From Alphaproteobacteria bacterium (lineage in GTDB: Bacteria; Pseudomonadota; Alphaproteobacteria; Reyranellales; Reyranellaceae), in the NCBI GenBank assembly GCA_017307275.1, contig JAFKFK010000015.1:1-64000 (forward strand): a stretch of 64,000 nucleotides of DNA, in the 5' to 3' direction. Each line of letters starts with the position of its first letter. Position 1 is the first letter of the stretch. A program made the translations under genes and the position numbers. Under the pieces are notes generated by a model. The model ran no database searches and was not told the origin of the DNA. It saw nothing but the letters and a program-made list of their open reading frames with translations. Shown in pieces: positions 40,282-48,824 of the stretch.

Positions 40282-41328
40282 ATGGCTGTCTGGTACTCGC
40301 TGATCGACCTCGTCCTTTCCCGCATCGACGCGGAAGCCGCGCATCGGCTTGCGTTGCGGGCGCTGAAGACTGGCCTGACGCCCGGCGATAGTCGCGACGA
40401 TCCACCGTCGCTCCGCGTCGGCATCTGGGGCCGCCACCTGCCCAACCCCATCGGTCTTGCCGCCGGCTTCGACAAGAACGCCGAAGTTGCCGATGCCATG
40501 CTGAACCTGGGATTCGGCCTGGTCGAGATCGGCAGCGTGACGCCCCGGCCGCAGGCGGGAAATCCACGGCCGCGCCTCTTCCGGCTGGCCGAGGATCGCG
40601 GCGTGATCAATCGCATGGGCTTTCCCGGCCAGGGCCTCGAAGCGGCGCGCTCGCGACTGGCGATCCGTCCGCGCCGAGGCTTCGTCGGCGTCAATGTCGG
40701 CGCCAACAAGGACAGCACCGACCGCGCGGCTGACTACGTCACCGGCTGCGTGGCGCTGGCGCCTTATGCCGACTATCTCGTGTGCAACGTCTCCTCCCCC
40801 AACACGCCGGGGCTGCGCAGCCTGCAGGGCCGCACCGAACTGGCTGGACTTCTGAAGCGCGTCCAGGACGCGATTGCGGCCAAACCGGTTCCGCTCGTCG
40901 TGAAGATTGCGCCGGACGCCACGGAAGACGATCTCGACGACATCGTCGCCGTTTGCCGCGAACTCAAGCTCGACGGCATCATCGTCGGCAATACGACCCT
41001 GTCGCGGCCGGCGTCGTTGCAGTCGCCGCGACGCGACGAGACGGGCGGGCTCTCCGGTGCCCCGCTCACGAGCCTGTCGACGGACGTCCTGCGCCGGACG
41101 GCGCAGCGAGTCGAAAAGCAGTTCCCCTTGATTGGCTGCGGCGGTGTCGGCTCGGGTGCCGATGCCTACGCCAAGATCCGCGCTGGCGCGACCCTGGTCC
41201 AGCTTTACTCGGCCATGGTCTTCGAAGGGCCGCCGCTCGTTCGGCGCATCAAGGACGAGCTTGCTGCCCTGTTGGCGCGCGACGGTTTCTCGTCCGTCGA
41301 GGCCGCCATTGGGGTCGACCTACGCTGA
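40282..41328 (+). CDS. pyrD: Dihydroorotate dehydrogenase, class 2 (quinone)
   Basis: A 348-residue class 2 PyrD. The N-terminal amphipathic helices (LIDLVLSRIDAEAAHRLAL) attach to the membrane. The barrel has GFDKNAEV, GSVTPRPQAGNPRPRLFRL and NVSSPNTPGLR, whose Ser is the class 2 catalytic base, and the FMN phosphate site GCGGVGSGADAY. It oxidises dihydroorotate to orotate and passes electrons to quinone. The last 9 bases overlap the 3' end of the convergent Rieske oxygenase gene. Confidence 0.96.
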   Translation: MAVWYSLIDLVLSRIDAEAAHRLALRALKTGLTPGDSRDDPPSLRVGIWGRHLPNPIGLAAGFDKNAEVADAMLNLGFGLVEIGSVTPRPQAGNPRPRLFRLAEDRGVINRMGFPGQGLEAARSRLAIRPRRGFVGVNVGANKDSTDRAADYVTGCVALAPYADYLVCNVSSPNTPGLRSLQGRTELAGLLKRVQDAIAAKPVPLVVKIAPDATEDDLDDIVAVCRELKLDGIIVGNTTLSRPASLQSPRRDETGGLSGAPLTSLSTDVLRRTAQRVEKQFPLIGCGGVGSGADAYAKIRAGATLVQLYSAMVFEGPPLVRRIKDELAALLARDGFSSVEAAIGVDLR

Positions 41329-42510
41329 CGCCTCGTCGAGGTACTGGCCTGCATCGAATTTGACGTAGGCGCCGGCATCATCAAACGCGACACCCAGTGG
41401 ATCGCCGCCGCCGGCTACGATGTCGATCTGCTTCTGCAGCAGGATGCGCAGCATCGACACACCCTGGTCGGAGGACATCAGATGCTCCTCGGAATGGAAG
41501 GTGATGGGCCCCTGCCCGACCTGGGCTTCGACATCGCCGGGAAAGCGCTGGTGCTCGGCTGCCGTCAGCTCGGCCCAGGCCTTGCCGTTGTAGCGCGACT
41601 TGAACTTCGCAAGCTCACCCTTCTCGCGCACGCGGCCAGCCACGTAGATGCGGTAGTGGGTATCGTCGATCGGTAGCGTCCAGCCGATCGACTCGACCAT
41701 GCCATACTGCGCCACTCTTGGATTTGGCACCACGCGCAGGGTCGGCACGACCGCTTCGGTGACACGACGGAAACTCTTCCCGTCGGGCCCCGGCCTGATG
41801 GAGGTCGACTTAACACCCTGGCGGCCGTACTCGAATTTCACCTTAGGAAACGCCGCCATCTGCTCCACGAACTGAGGGCCGCTGAAGGTACCGTGCAGGA
41901 TCGGCACATGATAGGGATCGACGACGTTCTCGAAGTGCTGCAACCAATTGCACGGCGCGATGACGATGCCGCCGCTGCCGATACTCGAATCGTCGGCTTC
42001 GACGAACTCTCCCGGCTCCAACGCCTCAAGGCATTCGTAGCGCGGCAGTATCGGCTTCCTTTGGGGTGGTCCGAGATAGGCGAAGATCAGACCATAGCGT
42101 TCCTCGACCGGATACCAGGGCTGCCGCACCCGGTGGCACTGAGCGCCTGTCGGGTTTGGTTCGCACGGCATTTCGAGGCAGTGGCCTTCGACGTCGAACA
42201 GCCAGCCGTGATAGCAGCAGCGGATGCCTCGCTCCTCGACTTTGCCGTAGTAGAGCGTCGTGCCGCGATGGCAGCAGCGCGGATAGACCAGTCCGGCCCG
42301 CCCCTGCCCATCGCGAAAGAGGATCAGCTCCTCGCCCAGAATCTTTACGGGCCGGGGCGTATCGCCAGCATCGGTGCTGAGACCGACAGGATGCCAGTAG
42401 CGTCGCAGCAATTCGCCCATGGGCGTGCCACGGCCGACTTCGGTGAGCTTCGCATTGTGGCTTGGCGGCTTGAGCGTATAGGCGGAGCGGATATCGGCGG
42501 TCGTGCTCAT
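41320..42510 (-). CDS. Rieske-type aromatic ring-hydroxylating oxygenase, alpha subunit
   Basis: A 396-residue oxygenase. The Rieske [2Fe-2S] site is C-C-H-R and C-C-Y-H (CxH and CxxH), separated by 17 residues. The mononuclear iron site lies in NWLQHFENVVDPYHVPILH. It resembles phenoxybenzoate/phthalate-type oxygenase alpha subunits, which need a separate reductase; none is adjacent. The substrate is unknown. It is 13 bases downstream of a Bug receptor and shares an operon with an IlvD-type dehydratase. Its 3' end overlaps pyrD by 9 bases. Confidence 0.92.
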   Translation of the reverse strand: MSTTADIRSAYTLKPPSHNAKLTEVGRGTPMGELLRRYWHPVGLSTDAGDTPRPVKILGEELILFRDGQGRAGLVYPRCCHRGTTLYYGKVEERGIRCCYHGWLFDVEGHCLEMPCEPNPTGAQCHRVRQPWYPVEERYGLIFAYLGPPQRKPILPRYECLEALEPGEFVEADDSSIGSGGIVIAPCNWLQHFENVVDPYHVPILHGTFSGPQFVEQMAAFPKVKFEYGRQGVKSTSIRPGPDGKSFRRVTEAVVPTLRVVPNPRVAQYGMVESIGWTLPIDDTHYRIYVAGRVREKGELAKFKSRYNGKAWAELTAAEHQRFPGDVEAQVGQGPITFHSEEHLMSSDQGVSMLRILLQKQIDIVAGGGDPLGVAFDDAGAYVKFDAGQYLDEASA

Positions 42511-42523
42511 GCGGCTTCGTCTC

Positions 42524-43510
42524 CTACTCGACCTTGGCGCCGGATTGCTGGATCAGCTCGGCCCATATCGGCGTCTCGCGATTCAGCACGGCGGCGAGTT
42601 CGGCCGGTGTCGATCCGATGGGCGTTTGTCCCTGCTCGACCATTTTCTGCGCGACGGCAGGCTCGTCGATCACGGCTTTGATCGCCTGCTGCATCCGGTC
42701 GACGATGTCGATCGGCGTGCCCGCCGGCGCGTAGGCGGCGACGAACAGGCTGAGGTCGAACCCCGCCACGAGCTGTTCTGCGAAGGTACTGACGTCAGGT
42801 ACGGACGCCGAGCGCTTGGCGCCAGCAACCGCGAGCGGCTTTACGCGGCCCGCCGCGATTTGCGGCTTGGCGCTAGTCGGGCTCGCCCAGGTGATATCCA
42901 GGCCGCCATTGGCGACGTCCTGGAGCGCCGGTACATCCCCGCGGTACGGGACGTGGCTGTAGGCGCCGCCCAGCGCGCGCTCGAACATCAGGCCATAGAG
43001 ATGCCCGCTCGAGCCGATACCCCAGCTCCCATAGGTTGCCGGCCGGCCGAGCGCCTTCACCCAGGCGCCCATGCTGCGAAGGTCACCGAACGGCGCATCC
43101 GCCCTCACCAGGACAAGGATGGTGCCGAGCGACACCAGCGACACTGGGACCAGATCCTTGGCCGGATCGAACGGCAGCTTGGCGTAAAGCGATGGATTGT
43201 TGGTGTGCGTCGAGTTGGTCGTGATCAGGAAGGTGTAGCCGTCGGGCGGTGCCTTCGCGACGATCTCCGAACCGACGATGGTATTGGCGCCGGGCTTGGG
43301 ATCGACCAGCACCTGCTGGCCGAGTTTTGCCGAAAGGCCCTCGGCGATGACCCGGACCAGCGCGTCGATGGCGCCACCGGGGTTGAACGGAACGACGATA
43401 CGGATGGGTTTGGTGGGCCAGGTTGCCTGCGCCCTGCCCGCTGTTCCGAGGAAGGGAGCGGAAAGCGCCGCTCCGACGATGGCTCGCCGACCGACTGCTT
43501 TCCGCTGCAT
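42524..43510 (-). CDS. Bug/TctC-type tripartite tricarboxylate transporter receptor (copy 3)
   Basis: A 328-residue periplasmic receptor. A twin-arginine-like signal (VGRRAIVGAALSAPF, cleavage near RAQA) precedes WPTKPIRIVVPFNPGGAID, with PPDGYTFL and SHVPYRGD. It sits between an IlvD-type gene (10 bases upstream) and a Rieske oxygenase gene (13 bases downstream), so it probably imports the substrate of that oxygenase. As with the other two copies, no tctA or tctB is nearby. Confidence 0.92.
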   Translation of the reverse strand: MQRKAVGRRAIVGAALSAPFLGTAGRAQATWPTKPIRIVVPFNPGGAIDALVRVIAEGLSAKLGQQVLVDPKPGANTIVGSEIVAKAPPDGYTFLITTNSTHTNNPSLYAKLPFDPAKDLVPVSLVSLGTILVLVRADAPFGDLRSMGAWVKALGRPATYGSWGIGSSGHLYGLMFERALGGAYSHVPYRGDVPALQDVANGGLDITWASPTSAKPQIAAGRVKPLAVAGAKRSASVPDVSTFAEQLVAGFDLSLFVAAYAPAGTPIDIVDRMQQAIKAVIDEPAVAQKMVEQGQTPIGSTPAELAAVLNRETPIWAELIQQSGAKVE

Positions 43511-43520
43511 CTTCGCCTCC

Positions 43521-45272
43521 CTAGATGTCGACGAAGGTGTGGCTTTCCTTCTTCGCTCCGGGATGGGTCACGGCACCGTCGACCGCGGGGCCGACGAGCT
43601 GCGCGTACTTCCAGAGCGCGCCCGCCGTGTAGCCATTCTTCTTGGGCTTCCACGTCTTGGCGCGCTTCTTCAGTTCCTTCTCGGAGAGATCGACCGAAAG
43701 CCTGCCCTTCACGGCATCGATGGTGATCATATCGCCGTTCTTGAGCAAGCCGATTGGGCCGCCGACCTGGGCTTCGGGCCCGACGTGGCCGACGCAGAAG
43801 CCGCGCGTGGCGCCGGAGAAGCGGCCATCGGTGATCAGGGCCACCTTTTCGCCGGCACCGAGGCCGTAGAGTGCAGCCGTCGTCGACAGCATCTCGCGCA
43901 TGCCCGGGCCGCCCTTCGGCCCTTCGTAGCGAATGACGAGCACGTCGCCATCTTTGAACTTGCCCTTTACGACGGCGTCGAAGGCGGCCTCTTCGCTATC
44001 GAAGCAGCGCGCCGGACCAGTGAAAACCAGGCGCTGCATGCCGGCGACCTTCACGATCGCCCCGTCCGGCGCCAGATTGCCCTTGAGGCCCACAACACCG
44101 CCGGTCGGCGTGATGCAATCCTTCACGCGATAGACGACATCCTGGTTCTCCGGGAACTTGATGCCCTTGTGGTTCTCGGCAAGCGTCTTGCCGGTGGCCG
44201 TCAGCACGTCGCCGTGCAGCAGGCCGGCATCGAGCAGCTCCTTGATGACGACCGGGATGCCGCCGATCCCATAGAGATCGAATGCGACGTACTTTCCGCC
44301 GGGCTTCAGGTCCGCGATGTAGGGCGTCTTCTTGAAGATGCGCGCGACGTCGTGCAGGTCGAACTTGATGCCGCATTCATGGGCCATGGCAGGCAGATGC
44401 AGGCCGGCATTGGTCGAGCCGCCGGTCGCGGCGACGACGACCGCCGCATTCTCGAAGGCTTCACGGCTGCAGATGTCGCGCGGGCGGATGCCGAGGCGCA
44501 GTAGGTTCATCGCCGCCTCGCCCGAGGCTTCGGCATACTGGTCGCGCGTCTCGTAGGGCGCCGGTGCGCCGGCCGAGCCCGGCAGCGCAAGACCGATCGC
44601 TTCGGAGACGCAGGCCATGGTGTTGGCGGTGAACTGACCGCCGCACGAACCCGCCGACGGACAGGCGGCGCATTCCAGTTCATGCAGGTCGGCATCGGAG
44701 AACTTGCCAGCGGCATGCATGCCGACGCCTTCGAACACGTCGACGACGGTGACGTCCTTGCCGCGGAACTTGCCCGGCAGAATCGAGCCGCCATACATGA
44801 ACACCGACGGCACGTTGAGGCGCAGCATGGCCATCATCATGCCCGGCAGCGACTTGTCGCAGCCTGCCAGCGTGACCATCGCGTCGTAGCAATGGCCGCG
44901 CATGGTGAGTTCGACGGAGTCGGCGATCAGGTCGCGGCTGGCCAGCGAGGACTTCATGCCCTGATGACCCATGGCGATGCCGTCGGTCACCGTAATGGTC
45001 GTGAACTCGCGCGGCGTTCCACCGCCGCGGTCCACGCCGATCTTCACGGCCTGGGCCTGGCGGTTCAGCGCAATGTTGCAAGGGGCTGCCTCGTTCCAAC
45101 AGGTCGCGACGCCGACGATTGGCTGGGCGATCTGCTTCTCGGTGAGGCCCATGGCGTAGAGGTAGGATCGGTGCGGCGCCCGCTCGGGGCCGACAGTCGT
45201 GTACCGGCTCGGCATCTTCGACTTGTCGAAGGTCGGATTGGGATGGAGCGTGGGCTGCTTCTTCTTGGCCAT
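43521..45272 (-). CDS. ilvD: Dihydroxy-acid dehydratase (IlvD family)
   Basis: A 583-residue IlvD/Edd family dehydratase. Its cluster ligand motifs are [18 protein letters not shown] and [11 protein letters not shown], followed by GGSTNA and [18 protein letters not shown]. The three cysteines fit the [2Fe-2S] type. It makes 2-oxo acids in branched-chain amino acid synthesis, though sugar-acid dehydratases share the motifs. It is upstream of a Bug receptor and a Rieske oxygenase, a catabolic context, so a paralogous role is possible. No other ilv genes are near. Confidence 0.93.
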   Translation of the reverse strand: MAKKKQPTLHPNPTFDKSKMPSRYTTVGPERAPHRSYLYAMGLTEKQIAQPIVGVATCWNEAAPCNIALNRQAQAVKIGVDRGGGTPREFTTITVTDGIAMGHQGMKSSLASRDLIADSVELTMRGHCYDAMVTLAGCDKSLPGMMMAMLRLNVPSVFMYGGSILPGKFRGKDVTVVDVFEGVGMHAAGKFSDADLHELECAACPSAGSCGGQFTANTMACVSEAIGLALPGSAGAPAPYETRDQYAEASGEAAMNLLRLGIRPRDICSREAFENAAVVVAATGGSTNAGLHLPAMAHECGIKFDLHDVARIFKKTPYIADLKPGGKYVAFDLYGIGGIPVVIKELLDAGLLHGDVLTATGKTLAENHKGIKFPENQDVVYRVKDCITPTGGVVGLKGNLAPDGAIVKVAGMQRLVFTGPARCFDSEEAAFDAVVKGKFKDGDVLVIRYEGPKGGPGMREMLSTTAALYGLGAGEKVALITDGRFSGATRGFCVGHVGPEAQVGGPIGLLKNGDMITIDAVKGRLSVDLSEKELKKRAKTWKPKKNGYTAGALWKYAQLVGPAVDGAVTHPGAKKESHTFVDI

Positions 45273-45338
45273 TTCACCTTGTCTCCGACTGATCTGGAAC
45301 GGCCAGAACTTTAGCGACGACGGCCGCAGATGCCTAGC

Positions 45339-46217
45339 TCAGCTCCGTGGCCGCGTGTTTCCCTTGACCGAACAGAACACCAAAGCCACCGCCCCCGAAT
45401 CACGAACCTGAGCGCCGTGCTGGGCGTAGTCTCGGGGAGTGATGGTCGTCCCGCCGGCTGGTACGTAGGCGACCTGGGCCGGCAGGAGTTCCTTCGCCCT
45501 TTGACTGGGAATCGTCGTCACGCGGCCAGCGCGCTCGGACTGCAGGACGGTGACTCCCTGGACGGCGCCGGTGCGGTCGACCTGCGGTCCGCCCGAGATA
45601 CCTCCCAAGGATCCCTTCGAGGACGGGGACCGCGCCTGCTCGGCCCAGACCCAGCCGCGGACGATCGGCGTTCCGGGTCGTCCTGGCCGGATCCGCGCCA
45701 TGCCGACGAAGCGTGTGTAGAGCGACGACGGGATGCCCTGAGGGAAGCCGTAGTGAAAGCCCTCCTGGTCCATCACGGGCTGGCGGTCAGTCAACGCGAT
45801 CCGCGAGGCACCGTCAGGCTCACGCGATAGAATTACCGCCACATCTACCACGTCGTGCATTCTGACACTCTGAATCTCCTGCCATTTGCCCTGCACCCGG
45901 ATAAACGTCCGCTTGCAGGTATCGACAACGTGCTTGGCCGTTACCCAGGTCCGCGGCGCGACCTGGAAGGCGGTACCGATCGAGTCGCCTTGTACGGCCG
46001 ACTCTCGGACGCTGATGTCGAAGGCAGGTTGCTCCGGCGTCCGACCGGTCGGCGGCGAGGCCGGCGTCGGGTTCGACCAGGCTGGCGGCTGGGCCGACGG
46101 TGGCGGCAGCGGGCGCCGCGGACCATCGAGATCCTCTACGTCGGCGACCTTCGCAATCGCGTAGAGTGCCGCGACGATTGCGATCCAGAGCAGCAGCCGC
46201 TTCAGCGTATCGCTCAT
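45339..46217 (-). CDS. Membrane-anchored trypsin-like serine peptidase
   Basis: A 292-residue protein with one N-terminal membrane segment (residues 7-23), a Pro-rich linker (about 32-64) and a trypsin-like domain. The triad is H96 (TAKHVVD), D125 (DVVDVAVI) and S208 in GGISGGP. The domain lies in the periplasm. Three Cys in the mature part are sparse. No PDZ domain is present, unlike DegP. The gene follows a DUF350 membrane protein by 9 bases. A role in surface protein quality control or processing is inferred only. Confidence 0.9.
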   Translation of the reverse strand: MSDTLKRLLLWIAIVAALYAIAKVADVEDLDGPRRPLPPPSAQPPAWSNPTPASPPTGRTPEQPAFDISVRESAVQGDSIGTAFQVAPRTWVTAKHVVDTCKRTFIRVQGKWQEIQSVRMHDVVDVAVILSREPDGASRIALTDRQPVMDQEGFHYGFPQGIPSSLYTRFVGMARIRPGRPGTPIVRGWVWAEQARSPSSKGSLGGISGGPQVDRTGAVQGVTVLQSERAGRVTTIPSQRAKELLPAQVAYVPAGGTTITPRDYAQHGAQVRDSGAVALVFCSVKGNTRPRS

Positions 46218-46226
46218 TGCACCCGG

Positions 46227-46643
46227 TCAGCCGGCAATGGCCGCAGCATTGATGATGGCCACCGAAAGATGCGTGGCGCTAAGCGCTGCAGCCGAAGCCA
46301 TTTCTCCCCGCTCGATACGCGCGACGAGGTCGTGAAAGACCAGACGTGCCACGAAGAAGGTTCCAAGCTGGACGACCAGCGCGACCACACCCCAGACGAT
46401 GATGTCGGGAATGCTGACGCTACGGGCCAAACACATGCCGAGCGGCAAGGCGAGCGACAGGATGGCTGCACCGAAGGCGACGCCGGCCGCGGCATTGTTT
46501 TCGCGGATCAGGCGGCCTTCCTTCTGAGGCGTCAGAGCCTGGTAGACTAGTACTCCTGCAACCAGGATAAGCAGCGTCACCGCGAGATGAGCCGCGAAGA
46601 CCGGCAATGCACGGATCGCGCTGGTCAGGATTGTGTCGAACAT
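46227..46643 (-). CDS. DUF350 family membrane protein
   Basis: A 138-residue protein with four predicted membrane segments and the DUF350/UPF0719 signature ENNAAAGVAFGAAILSLALPLG. No function has been settled for the family. The gene lies 9 bases upstream of the trypsin-like protease gene in the same operon. The 109 bases upstream are shared with a divergent EamA transporter gene. Confidence 0.88.
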   Translation of the reverse strand: MFDTILTSAIRALPVFAAHLAVTLLILVAGVLVYQALTPQKEGRLIRENNAAAGVAFGAAILSLALPLGMCLARSVSIPDIIVWGVVALVVQLGTFFVARLVFHDLVARIERGEMASAAALSATHLSVAIINAAAIAG

Positions 46644-46732
46644 TCCCTCGTCTCTCCCCGGCTGGCAGCCAGTAGTTGCCGCATCGCGGAAAACTATGCC
46701 GCAGACGCGGCGTGAGCGACACCATACACTCG

Positions 46733-46745
46733 CCCCTTAAAGGGG
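46733..46745. promoter_or_regulatory. Palindrome overlapping the ribosome-binding site of the EamA gene
   Basis: CCCCTTAAAGGGG, a 6-bp repeat with one central base, ends inside AGGGGAG, the likely ribosome-binding site 5 bases before the GTG start at 46753. In RNA it would be a very tight hairpin, so it may act at the DNA level if it acts at all. Confidence 0.3.
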
Positions 46746-46752
46746 AGACGCC

Positions 46753-47658
46753 GTGCCGCTCTGGATACCGATCACGATCGCTGCAGCCTTGTTTCAGAAC
46801 ATCCGGACGACGATGCAGCAGAAGATTCGTGGCGTGCTGAGTGTCGATGGCGCGAACTTCATTCGCTACCTCTATGGCGCCCCTCTAGCCCTCTCCATGC
46901 TCGCTTTCCTGGTCTGGGGCACGGGTCGGGAAATGCCGCCGCTGTCGCTCGTTTTCCTGGGTCTGGTCACGATCGCGGGCCTCGCCCAGATCATCGCGAC
47001 GTCGCTGATGATCCACGCCTTCTCGCTGCGCAACTATGCAGTCGGCACGGTCTATTCGAAAACCGAGACGGTGTTCGTTGCGCTGTTCGCGACCTTCATC
47101 GCCTCCGAGCCGCTGCACTTCTGGTCGTGGATCGGCATTTTGATTTGCCTCGCCGGCGTGGCCATCCTGAGCGTGCGCGGCTCCTTCACGAACATCCGCA
47201 ACGTGCTCGCCGACCTCACCCACAAGGGGGCGCTGTACGGCATCCTGTCCGGCCTGTTCTTCGCCATTGCCGCCGGCACCATCCGCGAAGCCTCGAAGTC
47301 GCTTCCCAGCGGCGACTTCATGACCCGAGGCATCACGGTGCTCGCCTGCATGAACACCATCCAGATCGTCCTGATGGTGGTCTATCTCAGCCGCAGCGAT
47401 CCCGGCCAGTTCCGCAAGATCGGCGTCAACTGGAAGTCCTCGATCTGGGTTGGCGTCTTCAGCGTGCTGGGCTCGGCCGGCTGGGCACTCGCCATGACAT
47501 TGGAGAATGCAGCTCTCGTGCGGGCCGTCGGCCAGATCGAGCTCGTCTTCACCTTCATCGCCTCGCATCTCGTCCTCAAGGAGCGTCCGTCCATCGGTGA
47601 ATGGCTCGGCAGCATCCTCGTGGTGGGAGGCGTCGTTCTCATCCTTGTAGCCAGGTGA
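46753..47658 (+). CDS. DMT family transporter with EamA domains
   Basis: A 301-residue, 10-TM DMT transporter. It begins at GTG, with AGGGGAG in front. Its two repeats each have five membrane segments (for example LSMLAFLVWG and GILSGLFFAIAAGT). The substrate is unknown. It lies 5 bases before a CaiB-type CoA-transferase gene, the first of a four-gene plus-strand run. Transport of an acid that is then activated to a CoA ester would suit the context, but is inference. Confidence 0.9.
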   Translation: MPLWIPITIAAALFQNIRTTMQQKIRGVLSVDGANFIRYLYGAPLALSMLAFLVWGTGREMPPLSLVFLGLVTIAGLAQIIATSLMIHAFSLRNYAVGTVYSKTETVFVALFATFIASEPLHFWSWIGILICLAGVAILSVRGSFTNIRNVLADLTHKGALYGILSGLFFAIAAGTIREASKSLPSGDFMTRGITVLACMNTIQIVLMVVYLSRSDPGQFRKIGVNWKSSIWVGVFSVLGSAGWALAMTLENAALVRAVGQIELVFTFIASHLVLKERPSIGEWLGSILVVGGVVLILVAR

Positions 47659-47663
47659 CATAA

Positions 47664-48824
47664 ATGAAAGAGAGTTCACGGCCGCTCGAAGGCCTGCGTA
47701 TCCTCGACTTCTCGACGACGATTGCCGGTCCGCATTGCAGTCGGTTGCTGGCCGATATGGGCGCCGACGTCATCAAGGTTGAATCGCCCGAGGGCGACCT
47801 GATGCGCAGCCGCCCCGTTCAGCGGGACGGTGCCAGCACGATGTTCGGCCAGCTCAACGCCGGCAAGAAATCGATCGTGCTCGACCTCAAGCGGCCAGAG
47901 TCCATCGCGGCGATCAAGAAGCTCGTCGCCAAGGTCGACATCCTGGTAGAGAACTACCGGCCGGGCGTGATGAAGCGGCTGGGGCTCGACTACCCCGTGC
48001 TCGCCGCCGTCAATCCGAAGCTCATCTACTGCGCGATCTCGGGCTATGGCCAGACCGGCCCTGGCGCCGGCCGGCCGGCCTATGCGCCGGTGATCCACGC
48101 GGCGACCGGCTACGACATGGCCCATCTTTTCTACCAGCAGGGCCGCGAACGGCCGGACAATTGCGGCATCTTCGTCGCCGACTACGCCAGCGGCGCTTAC
48201 GCAATGGGCGCGATCCTGGCGGCGCTGCACCAGCGCCACACGACCGGCAAGGGCCAGATGGTCGACGTCTCGATGTTCGAGACCCTGGTCGGCATGCTGC
48301 TCGGCGAGGTCAATCGTGCGCAGTTCGATTTCGAGATGCCGTCGCGGCCGATGTATGGCCCGATCGAAGCCGGCGACGGCTACGTCATGCTCGCGACGGC
48401 GAGCGAGCGCACCTTCCAGGACATGGCGACGGCTGCCGGACGGCGCGACTGGCTGACCGATCCGCGTTTCGAGAAGTATGCCGACCGGCGCATGAACTGG
48501 GGCCTGCTGATCGACGAGCTGGAGCAGTGGTCCAAGAAGATGACCGTCAAGGAGGTCGTGGCGGCGCTGGAAAAGCATGGCGTGCCCTGCTCGCCCTACC
48601 TCACCGTCACCGAAGCGCTTCAGGACCCGCAGGTCGAGCATCGCGGCTCGCTCTGCACCATCGAGGACAGCGCTGGGTCCTATAAGTCCCCAGCCCCGCC
48701 CTTCCGCTTCTCCGGTTCTCCCCTGCAGAGCGGCCCCAAGGTTGCGAGCCTGGGCGCCGACACCAAGAGCGTCCTGGCCGAAGCCGGTCTCAGCTCATCC
48801 GAAATCGAGGTCCTGCTGAAATGA
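47664..48824 (+). CDS. CaiB/BaiF family CoA-transferase
   Basis: A 386-residue family III CoA-transferase. The N-terminal LRILDFSTTIAGPHCSRLLADMGADVIKVE is conserved, and the catalytic Asp is D173 in VADYASGAYA. It moves CoA between carboxylic acids through an Asp anhydride intermediate. Its stop overlaps the start of the thiolase-like gene (ATGA). In this operon it may activate the transported acid for the thiolase-like enzyme. Confidence 0.93.
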   Translation: MKESSRPLEGLRILDFSTTIAGPHCSRLLADMGADVIKVESPEGDLMRSRPVQRDGASTMFGQLNAGKKSIVLDLKRPESIAAIKKLVAKVDILVENYRPGVMKRLGLDYPVLAAVNPKLIYCAISGYGQTGPGAGRPAYAPVIHAATGYDMAHLFYQQGRERPDNCGIFVADYASGAYAMGAILAALHQRHTTGKGQMVDVSMFETLVGMLLGEVNRAQFDFEMPSRPMYGPIEAGDGYVMLATASERTFQDMATAAGRRDWLTDPRFEKYADRRMNWGLLIDELEQWSKKMTVKEVVAALEKHGVPCSPYLTVTEALQDPQVEHRGSLCTIEDSAGSYKSPAPPFRFSGSPLQSGPKVASLGADTKSVLAEAGLSSSEIEVLLK

